NCBI GenBank assembly: GCA_017436605.1
Contig: JAFSCW010000079.1
Location: 1-56,867, forward strand
Length of the DNA: 56,867 nucleotides
Direction of reading: 5' to 3'
DNA from: Clostridia bacterium
GTDB taxonomy: Bacteria > Bacillota > Clostridia > Christensenellales > Aristaeellaceae
Part shown: one piece after another, positions 51,138 to 56,867 of the stretch
How positions within the stretch are numbered: position 1 is the stretch's first letter
Layout: each line of letters opens with the position of its first letter
Notes under the pieces: generated by a model
Databases searched by the model: none
Told to the model about the DNA's origin: nothing
Seen by the model: the letters and a program-made list of their open reading frames with translations, nothing else
Translations under genes and position numbers: made by a program

Positions 51138-53038
51138 AGATACTGGGCTTTGATCTGGGCGACGGCGAGAGCGCCGTGACGCTCCTGGATGGAGACTCGA
51201 CGGTCGAGCCGCGCGTTCTGCCGCTGATGGGCAGGACGAGCATGCTTTCCGCTGTCGGCTATAAGGACGGACAGATCGTCGTGGGCGAGGAGGCGAGCGT
51301 GCATGCCGGCGCGCAGAGCGCGGTCGTGCGCTTCAAGTCCCGGTTCCTGACCGATCCGGGCGCGGCTGGCGATGTGCGCGCCTTTGCGCAGGGCGTGATG
51401 GCGCAGCTGATGCGCGAGCAGCCGGCGCTGATGGCGCAGGTTTCGCGGACGGTCGTGGGCTGTCCGGCGGGCTGGGGCGAGGGCAGGCGGGAGCAGTATG
51501 CCCGGTTGATGGAATCGGCGGGGTTTCCGAACGTCTGCGTCGTGCCGGAACCGCGCGCGGCGTTCCTCTATGCGCGCCATGCGCGGGGCCTGAGGATTGA
51601 TCCTGCGCTGATGCGCAAAAGCGCGATGGTCATCGATATCGGCTCCTCGACGACGGACTTTGCCTATATCGTCGACGGACACCAGCAGGAGCACGCGCTC
51701 TTTGGCGATACGAACCTCGGCGGCGGCATTCTCGACGAGATGATCCTGCGCCGCTCGATCGCCCTCTCGCCGGACAGGGAGGCGCTGGAGCGCGTCATGC
51801 AGGCGAGCCCCGCCTGGCGCAGCTATTGCGAGCTCGAGGCGAGGCGGCTCAAGGAGAAATACTTCCTGAGCGAGGAAAAATGGGAAACGCAGCCGATCAC
51901 CAAGCAGCTGGTCGTCTGCTATGACGAGACGCTGATGCTGGAGCTTTCGCTCAGCCGGCAGGCGATGGAGGAGATCATCCGCATGCCCAGCGCCGCGCTG
52001 GGCGGCAGGAGCTTTGTGACCTGCCTGCAGGATGCGCTCCATGCGGCTGTCCGCGTCAGCGAGAGCTGCCCGCCGCAGGTTGTGATCCTCACGGGCGGCG
52101 CATCGAGGATGGCATTTTTTCAGGAGGCCTGCAGGGAAGCCTTTGCGGGCAGCCTGATGGTCATGTGCCCGGAGCCGGAATGTTCGATTGCGCGCGGCCT
52201 CGCCTATGCGGGCCGGGTGGACGAGCGGCTGAAGGTGTTCCGGCAGGAGGTCGCCTCGATCGCGCGCGGGGAAAAGCTCGGCGCGGCGGTCGGCGCGCGT
52301 GTGCATGAATTGTATGCGCCGCTCGCATCTGCGCTGTACGAGGTCGCCAAGGACGCAGCGGCGGATACAGTCGCGCTGTGGCGGCGCGGCGGCGTGGATA
52401 CGATCAGGGAGATGGAAGCGCTGCTGGAAGCGCATCTGGAGCAGGCGTTTGCCGGAGAGGCGGCCGCTGCGCGCATTGCGCCCGAGGTCCGTGCATGGAC
52501 GGAGCGGCTGATGCGGATGCTCGAGGGCGAGCTGGTCGCGCTTTGCGAGCGCTGCGGCGTGCCGCCGGAGAAGATGTCGCTGGAGCGCACGCAGATGCAG
52601 ACGGGGCTGAGCGGCGTGAAGGTCTCCGTGCTCGGCGCGATGGGCATGGACGTGGTTTCCGGTTTGCTTGGCGTGGTGCTGGCCGTCGTGGGCGCGAGCC
52701 TGTGCGGCGGAAGCGGCGTGGCGCTGGTGGGCACGGGCCCAGTCGGCATGATCGCGGGCGCGTCCGCGGGCGCGCTGCTGGCGATCCTGGGCAAGGACAG
52801 CATGGAAAAGCTCGTCAAGGGCATCAGCTTCCCGGTGATTCTTCGGCAGATGGTCACCGACAGCTCCGTCCGGCGGGGAATCGAGCGGCAGAGAGAGGCG
52901 ATCGAGCGCGCGATTGTATCGGCGCTGGCCGACCCGCGCAACGGCTTTGCCGCGCGGCTGACGGAAAGCCTTTCCGGAACGCTCGGCGCGCAGATGGAGA
53001 CGATGGCCAAAAACGCGGAGATGTCGATCTGCGCGTGA
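51134..53038 (+). CDS. Hsp70-like ATPase with glycine-rich membrane tail
   Basis: 634 residues. Residues 1-370 form an actin/Hsp70-type ATPase: phosphate-1 ILGFDLGDGESAVTLL, connect-1 VVGCPAGWGEGRREQYARLMESAGF, phosphate-2 SAMVIDIGSSTTDFAYIVDG, GDTNLGGGILDEMILRR, and adenosine motif VVILTGGASRMAFF. The DnaK substrate-binding beta domain is absent. Instead there is a helical region (about 380-490) and a glycine-zipper-like hydrophobic segment (about 500-556: SGLLGVVLAVVGASL, GPVGMIAGASAGALLAIL), like membrane-inserting tails of dynamin-type proteins, then a Cys/Lys-poor helix tail. It overlaps its partner by four bases. Function unknown. Confidence 0.78.
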   Translation: MKILGFDLGDGESAVTLLDGDSTVEPRVLPLMGRTSMLSAVGYKDGQIVVGEEASVHAGAQSAVVRFKSRFLTDPGAAGDVRAFAQGVMAQLMREQPALMAQVSRTVVGCPAGWGEGRREQYARLMESAGFPNVCVVPEPRAAFLYARHARGLRIDPALMRKSAMVIDIGSSTTDFAYIVDGHQQEHALFGDTNLGGGILDEMILRRSIALSPDREALERVMQASPAWRSYCELEARRLKEKYFLSEEKWETQPITKQLVVCYDETLMLELSLSRQAMEEIIRMPSAALGGRSFVTCLQDALHAAVRVSESCPPQVVILTGGASRMAFFQEACREAFAGSLMVMCPEPECSIARGLAYAGRVDERLKVFRQEVASIARGEKLGAAVGARVHELYAPLASALYEVAKDAAADTVALWRRGGVDTIREMEALLEAHLEQAFAGEAAAARIAPEVRAWTERLMRMLEGELVALCERCGVPPEKMSLERTQMQTGLSGVKVSVLGAMGMDVVSGLLGVVLAVVGASLCGGSGVALVGTGPVGMIAGASAGALLAILGKDSMEKLVKGISFPVILRQMVTDSSVRRGIERQREAIERAIVSALADPRNGFAARLTESLSGTLGAQMETMAKNAEMSICA

Positions 53039-53070
53039 GATGAAGGTTTATCTTTATGCATAGAAGCGCT

Positions 53071-53100
53071 CTCTCTCCCCGAAGGGGGAGGGAGATTTTC
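53071..53100 (+). terminator. Terminator of the Hsp70-like operon
   Basis: CTCTCTCCCC (53071-53080), GAAG loop, GGGGAGGGAG (53085-53094), then ATTTTC. One G-U pair in a ten-bp stem. Confidence 0.82.
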
Positions 53101-53107
53101 TTGATGC

Positions 53108-53136
53108 TTGACGTACCGCACAAAACGGGGTATGAT
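53108..53136 (+). promoter_or_regulatory. Promoter of the DUF896 gene
   Basis: TTGACG, 17-base spacer, TATGAT: ten of twelve consensus positions, 39 bases before the start codon. Confidence 0.78.
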
Positions 53137-53175
53137 ACAAATGGTTGATTATGAATGAAGAAAGGGCAATGAACC

Positions 53176-53388
53176 ATGGAGAAAGAGCAGATTCTGCGCA
53201 TCAACGAGCTTGCGCGCAAGAAGAAAACCGTCGGCCTGACCGAGGCCGAAGCCATTGAGCAGCAGGAGCTGCGCGCGCAGTACCTGCGCGAGTTCCGCGC
53301 GAATATGGAAGAAACGCTCAAGGCTGTGCGCGTGGAGCAGGCTGACGGCACCTATAAGCCGCTGGTCAAGAAGGAAAAGGTGAACTGA
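53176..53388 (+). CDS. DUF896 (UPF0291, YnzC-like) protein
   Basis: 70-residue helical hairpin protein. The order ILRINELARKKKTVGLTEAEAIEQQELRAQYLREFRANME is the family signature: a first helix, the GLTEAE turn, and a Gln/Arg-rich second helix. In Bacillus the YnzC homologue is in the SOS operon yneA-yneB-ynzC and its job is not settled. Here it has its own promoter and no SOS neighbours. The start follows GAAAGGGC. Confidence 0.92.
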   Translation: MEKEQILRINELARKKKTVGLTEAEAIEQQELRAQYLREFRANMEETLKAVRVEQADGTYKPLVKKEKVN

Positions 53389-53474
53389 TTATTTTCCTGT
53401 ATGGGGAATTTATGGGAAGAATGACCATGCGTCGTTCGTCTTATAGGCACAGGAGAAGAGGTTGGTGAAATACA

Positions 53475-54746
53475 ATGAGGAAAAACATCATTCGGCTTGC
53501 AGCCGTGCTGTGCGCGCTGCTGCTTCTGGTTCCGGCGCTTGCGCTGGCGGATCGCTTCGCCGTTGTGAAGGGCGGCAGGCTGAATCTGCGCGCGTATCCG
53601 AGCACGTCGAGCCAGAGCCTTGGCAAGTACGATTCCGGGACATGGGTGCTCGCCGGCAGTGAAGCAAATGGCTGGTGCCCGGTCAGGCTGCTTTCCGGCA
53701 AGACGGGCTATATGTCCGCGCAGTATCTGAACTTCGGCGCCTATCACGGCGGCGCGACGGTCAGGTATGCGCCGGGCGGCTATGTGAATCTGCGCGTGGG
53801 GCCGTCGCTGAATACGAATGTCGTGACCCGCGTAACGAGCGGCTCCACGGCGTATATCCAGGCGCTCTATGGCGAGTGGTACTATCTGCATGTGTACGTG
53901 AACGGTCAGCCCGTCTACGGCTATATGCATCAGTCCTTCCTCAATACCGGCATGACGACGGCGACCGTCACCACCCGCAACGGCGGCAAGGTCAACGTCC
54001 GCTCCGGCCCCTCCTCGAGCTATTCGAGCGTCGGTACGCTCGCCTCGGGCACGCAGGTCAGCGTGCTGCTCAAGGGAAATGGCTGGTATATGATTTCCGC
54101 CGGCGGCGTCGAGGGCTTCATGTCCACGCAGTATCTCTCCGACGGTACGTCGGGCGGCAGCAATTCGACCTCTTCGACGACGGCCTGGGTCAACAACCCC
54201 AGGAGCACGCAGGTGCTGAACCTGCGCGAGCTGCCCAGCCAGAGCGCGCGTTCCATCGGCCAATACCGCAACGGCACGAAGGTCAAGGTCGTCAGCAGGG
54301 ATTCGACCTGGTGCGAGGTCTATGTCGGCACGCGCCATGGCTACATGATGACCCGCTATCTGAGCTTTGACGGCAACTACGTAAAGCCCAGCTACACGGC
54401 GGTTCCCAGCTATCCGAGCTATCCGAGCTACCCGAGTTATCCGAGCTATACGGCCGTTCCGGTCGTGAAGCCGACGCCGACGCCGCTGGTGCAGTACATC
54501 ACCCCCGTGCCGCAGCAGCCCAGCGTCCCCGACGCCCCTAAGAGCGGCGATACCATCACGCTGGCGATTGCCGCGGGCAGCTCTTCCGGCAACATCAACG
54601 TCTACAACGAATCCTCCCTGAGGACGATCAAGGCGGTCTATCCGCACGGCAAGAAGGCGATGATGCTCCAGTATGGCGAGACTTCCTGCATGATCTATGT
54701 CGACGGCGGCATCGGCCATGTGTCGACCTGGAACGTGAATTATTGA
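53475..54746 (+). CDS. Secreted protein with four bacterial SH3 domains
   Basis: 423 residues with signal peptide RLAAVLCALLLLVPALALA. Four SH3b repeats follow, each with an NLR/NVR core and a Gly-Tyr end: GRLNLRAYPSTSSQ (about 33-83), YVNLRVGPSLNTN (about 100-150), KVNVRSGPSSSYSS (about 170-220) and VLNLRELPSQSAR (about 255-300). A Pro-Ser-Tyr repeat linker (SYPSYPSYPSYPSY) and a Pro-rich stretch lead to a small C-terminal beta domain. SH3b repeats bind cell-wall peptides; no catalytic domain is present, so it is probably a wall-bound adhesin or targeting protein. It is followed by a strong terminator. Confidence 0.9.
   Translation: MRKNIIRLAAVLCALLLLVPALALADRFAVVKGGRLNLRAYPSTSSQSLGKYDSGTWVLAGSEANGWCPVRLLSGKTGYMSAQYLNFGAYHGGATVRYAPGGYVNLRVGPSLNTNVVTRVTSGSTAYIQALYGEWYYLHVYVNGQPVYGYMHQSFLNTGMTTATVTTRNGGKVNVRSGPSSSYSSVGTLASGTQVSVLLKGNGWYMISAGGVEGFMSTQYLSDGTSGGSNSTSSTTAWVNNPRSTQVLNLRELPSQSARSIGQYRNGTKVKVVSRDSTWCEVYVGTRHGYMMTRYLSFDGNYVKPSYTAVPSYPSYPSYPSYPSYTAVPVVKPTPTPLVQYITPVPQQPSVPDAPKSGDTITLAIAAGSSSGNINVYNESSLRTIKAVYPHGKKAMMLQYGETSCMIYVDGGIGHVSTWNVNY
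54408..54456 (+). repeat. Tandem repeat coding for Tyr-Pro-Ser units
   Basis: Nine-base units of the form AGCTATCCG, four to five copies, encode SYP repeats in the SH3b protein. Near-identical units suggest slippage-variable linker length. Confidence 0.75.
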
Positions 54747-54791
54747 GAAAAGCAAAATGAGCTGCCTTACGGCGGCGTTCATCAAACAGCT

Positions 54792-54827
54792 AACGGAGCG
54801 TATCAGTGCAGATATGCTCCGTTTTTA
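54792..54827 (+). terminator. Terminator of the SH3b protein gene
   Basis: AACGGAGCGTATC (54792-54804), AGTGCA loop, GATATGCTCCGTT (54811-54823), then TTTT. A 13-bp stem with one G-U pair. Confidence 0.9.
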
Positions 54828-54853
54828 TATCCATATATTTGATTGCAGTAGTC

Positions 54854-54977
54854 TTGGCTCTCCCTTTGGGAGAATTGTCATCGCAGGTGACTGAGAGAGT
54901 GTTGTCCTTTGGTAGGGGTATTGTCTGCCCTCTCCGTCCTCGCTGTGCTCGGCCACCTCTCCCAGAGGGAGAGGCAA
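54854..54977. repeat. 124-bp inverted-repeat element, copy 1
   Basis: Begins TTGGCTCTCCCTTTGGGAGA and ends with a near complement (TCTCCCAGAGGGAGAGGCAA). The middle has GCAGGTGACTGAGAG and CCGTCCTCGCTGTGCTCGG. It has no coding capacity. The ends themselves fold into hairpins. Resembles MITE-like elements of gut Clostridia. Confidence 0.85.
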
Positions 54978-55123
54978 GGGGGCTCGTACAGTACGCCCTT
55001 ATGATTCGATCAATTGGGATTCATTTAGCCAGTAATCTTTCAGTATCATCCATGTCCTTTTCAATCAGCGGACACATACTGCCTTTGTTTATGCTGACAT
55101 GCTATGTAAAGAGGCGCAGCCCC

Positions 55124-55247
55124 TTGGCTCTCCCTTTGGGAGAGCTGTCACCGCAGGTGACTGAGAGGGCATTGTCCTTTGGCAGGAGCGTTGTCTGCCC
55201 TCTCCGTCCTCGCTGTGCTCGGCCACCTCTCCCAGAGGGAGAGGCAA
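55124..55247. repeat. 124-bp inverted-repeat element, copy 2
   Basis: Same orientation and length as copy 1, start-to-start distance 270 bases, with about ten base differences, all in the left and middle part; the right 55 bases are identical. A short AT-rich motif (CGCCCTTA...AATTGGGAT) occurs beyond both copies. Confidence 0.85.
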
Positions 55248-55315
55248 GTACCGCGTCCAACGCGCTACACCGAACGGTGCATAGAAATGCGCCCTTACTA
55301 TTTATAAATTGGGAT

Positions 55316-55969
55316 TTATTTTACTTCCAAACTAATAATAGCATGATACATCAGCACAAGTCCTGTACTGAGCAAAGCACCGCCAATAATATCGGTAAAC
55401 CAATGCACACCTGAAACAAGTCTTACAATTACCATAAATACAATAAAAGCAGTAATTGCATAAGTGACACATCGTTTGAGAACATCGTTTTTGATGCGGG
55501 TATCAAACTGCATGATTGCAGTCGGCATGACACACATCACAAGCATTGTCGTTGATGATGGATAAGATGCTTCCAAAACTCCATTAATCAACACGGGTCT
55601 GTAATTTATGACAAGCACCTCAAAGAGAACGAATACCGCCATCACAACGATATAGAATCCGCCAAGAACAAGAATACTATAATCAACTTTCAATAGGTGT
55701 TTTCTCTTAATCCATTGAATAAGTCCGAGAGTGCCGAATCCCATCACAAACATAAGAGGTACTAGCCCTAGCCAATCTGTGATGGTGTACAGGGACATAT
55801 GCACACCAGTGAGGGTATGAACGAACTGGTTAATCGTTGCAAATCCAACAGATGACTCTTGCGGTCCGATTGCTTGCACATCAATAAAACGAATTGCTAC
55901 CGTCCACATCACAAATGCAATAAGCATACATATTGCAATGCAGAAGTTTTTCTGGTTTTTCTTTTTCAT
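55316..55969 (-). CDS. PAP2-family membrane phosphatase
   Basis: 217 residues with five to six TM helices. PAP2 catalytic motifs: NYRPVLI (start of motif 1), SYPSSTTMLVM (motif 2, His replaced by Thr-Thr region), and RLVSGVHWFTDIIGG (motif 3, with Arg, His and Asp). Family members remove phosphate from undecaprenyl pyrophosphate or lipid phosphates. Motif 2 lacks the usual SGH His, reading SST instead, so activity may be altered. The gene is AT-rich, unlike the main part of the window. AAAAGGAAGG precedes the ATG. A copy of the 124-bp repeat lies just after its stop. Confidence 0.8.
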   Translation of the reverse strand: MKKKNQKNFCIAICMLIAFVMWTVAIRFIDVQAIGPQESSVGFATINQFVHTLTGVHMSLYTITDWLGLVPLMFVMGFGTLGLIQWIKRKHLLKVDYSILVLGGFYIVVMAVFVLFEVLVINYRPVLINGVLEASYPSSTTMLVMCVMPTAIMQFDTRIKNDVLKRCVTYAITAFIVFMVIVRLVSGVHWFTDIIGGALLSTGLVLMYHAIISLEVK

Positions 55970-56076
55970 TTTTGTTCAACCTTCCTTTTAGTATTTGGCT
56001 CTTGCCTAAACACATTTTAAGAGAAGGTATGAACGACCACAAGAAACGGGGCATCACAACGATGATACTCTTCGTA

Positions 56077-56682
56077 TCATTGCCATTTTACGAGCATTAA
56101 CACCTTTATTACCAAAAAGATGAACAGAAATGCTGCTGCATACGGTTGCAAACTAATGATAAAAAGGAGTGCTCCAACCGCATTTAATACTAACGAGATT
56201 TTTCTTTTATTATTCACCCAAAATGCTTGATAGCAATTTTGCAGAGCAAGGGTTAAAATTCCAGATACTATCATTCCAATTATAACAACAAAATATGCTA
56301 TCCTCAAATATGGTGCAATTTCGGTAAGGAATAAAAGAGACACTTCCTGTATAATCGTATCTGCTTTCTGCCCAAAGAAAGGCAGAAAAAAGAACAGTGC
56401 AATACTGCAATCAAGTAATCCAAATACCAAGTCGCGAAAGTGTTTTTCCCTTTGCTTGGTATCTTCTTCTGCTAAAGTCAGCAATTCATCACCAGACAGC
56501 AGTTCATCAATTGTTACTCCGAAATACTTTGCAATTGCTTTCAAAGAATCTATATTGGGGTACCCTCTGCCTGCCTCCCATTTAGAAATTGCACTTCGGG
56601 ACACAAAAAGAACCTCTGCAAGTTCTTCTTGGGTAAGTTCTTTTTGCTTTCGGAGTTCCTGTAATTTTTCGTTAAATTCCAT
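56077..56682 (-). CDS. XRE-family regulator with membrane domain
   Basis: 201 residues. Residues 4-62 form a canonical HTH_3 domain (KLQELRKQKELTQEELAEVLFVSRSAISKWEAGRGYPNIDSL in outline), then IDELLSGDELL and a charged helix. From about residue 84 come four TM segments (DCSIALFFFLPFFG, LRIAYFVVIIGMIVSGILTLAL, ISLVLNAVGALLFIISL, AAFLFIFLVIKVLMLV). DNA-binding proteins with such membrane tails are probably sensors of envelope stress or antimicrobial peptides. AT-rich, on the same strand as and upstream of the PAP2 gene, so possibly its regulator. GGAAAG lies before the ATG. Confidence 0.88.
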   Translation of the reverse strand: MEFNEKLQELRKQKELTQEELAEVLFVSRSAISKWEAGRGYPNIDSLKAIAKYFGVTIDELLSGDELLTLAEEDTKQREKHFRDLVFGLLDCSIALFFFLPFFGQKADTIIQEVSLLFLTEIAPYLRIAYFVVIIGMIVSGILTLALQNCYQAFWVNNKRKISLVLNAVGALLFIISLQPYAAAFLFIFLVIKVLMLVKWQ

Positions 56683-56801
56683 AGTATTTACTCTTTCCGA
56701 AAATAACCACTATACGGCAAATTCTTATTTATCTATTTAATCCTCCGAAACCCTTGTGTTTTCAAGGAAAATCGGCATTTTAATGTTCGTTCCTTATGTA
56801 T

Positions 56802-56848
56802 TTTCCCTTGTTTTTGCCCTTATGAGCCGAAACAAGGGAAACTTTTTG
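56802..56848. terminator. Inverted repeat near the right edge
   Basis: TTTCCCTTGTTT (56802-56813) and AAACAAGGGAAA (56830-56841), perfect 12 bp with a 16-base loop, then CTTTTTGTTT. It could be a terminator of a gene entering from the right or of an element end. The rest of 56683-56867 shows no gene. Confidence 0.55.
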
Positions 56849-56867
56849 TTTAGGCTTCCCCGACCAC

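Larger units (their letters stand above)
54747..55315. other. Gene-free stretch with repeats
   Basis: 569 bases between the SH3b gene and the PAP2 gene. It holds the SH3b terminator, two direct copies of a 124-bp inverted-repeat element and, between them, a 57-base minus-strand open frame (55021-55077) that looks like the 3' end of a lost gene. Base composition falls towards AT from here to the end of the window. Confidence 0.7.

Noticed and set aside
55021..55077. 18-residue minus-strand frame between the two repeats
   Set aside because: Too short and without a good ribosome binding site to call as a gene; kept only as a possible remnant in the repeat finding.
1..56867. CRISPR array, rRNA, tRNA, insertion sequence with transposase, or prophage genes
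   Set aside because: No regularly spaced direct repeats, no T-loop-like GGTTCGAATCC signature, no rRNA-like stretch and no transposase, integrase or phage structural motif was found.

Overview
The window looks like a chromosomal stretch of a GC-rich, gut-type member of the Clostridia. Evidence: the Firmicutes-style order rplS-rbgA-rnhB-yraN, strong AGGAGG-type ribosome binding sites, consensus sigma-A promoters, Ala-rich signal peptides of the MKKxxAxxLxxxL...AxA type, a DUF896 protein and a stand-alone fucO. There is no rRNA or tRNA gene, so finer placement (for example Christensenellales-like) is only a guess.

Layout. 1-1170: end of a DUF1538 membrane protein gene plus two PII-like genes. 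1170-3860: a clearly AT-rich cassette (XRE regulator, adenylate-forming ligase, two-TM SLATT-like protein) whose divergent promoter carries a 23-bp palindrome. 4068-8703: fucO, a secreted propeller-like protein, pepT and an AEC transporter. 8875-13145: dnaX and a polar amino-acid ABC transporter. 13287-17203: an orphan solute-binding protein, then rplS, rbgA, rnhB, yraN. 17227-21171: one very large double GT-C glycosyltransferase. 21323-30424: an exopolysaccharide operon (GT2, two GT4, O-antigen-ligase-like polymerase, GT2, phosphoglycosyl transferase, six-hairpin glycosidase-like protein, CHAP-like protein). 30478-31676: a GNAT gene coupled to a divergent orotate-PRTase-like gene. 31922-36054: GtrA, a degenerate LCP-like protein, proA, a polysaccharide deacetylase, a Cys-rich mini-protein and rpiB. 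36105-44205: a pectin/rhamnogalacturonan oligosaccharide locus (GH28, GH105, sugar ABC transporter without its own ATPase, GH42). 44320-48789: MBL hydrolase, tex, a second propeller-like secreted protein. 48859-53038: a small conserved-looking protein, an RluA-type pseudouridine synthase and, divergently, a two-gene Hsp70-like/membrane-partner operon. 53176-54746: DUF896 and a four-SH3b secreted protein. 54750-56867: AT-rich end with two 124-bp inverted-repeat elements, a PAP2 phosphatase and an XRE-membrane regulator.

How it works together. The pectin locus fits import of oligosaccharides followed by cytosolic trimming, since none of its three glycosidases has a signal peptide; fucO could reduce lactaldehyde from deoxy-sugar breakdown. 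The glycan genes from 17 to 35 kb suggest a lipid-linked, polymerised surface polysaccharide.

The best candidates for undescribed biology are the AT-rich regulator/ligase/SLATT-like cassette and the Hsp70-like protein with a glycine-rich membrane tail and its coiled-coil membrane partner. Both functions are inferred from visible motifs only.
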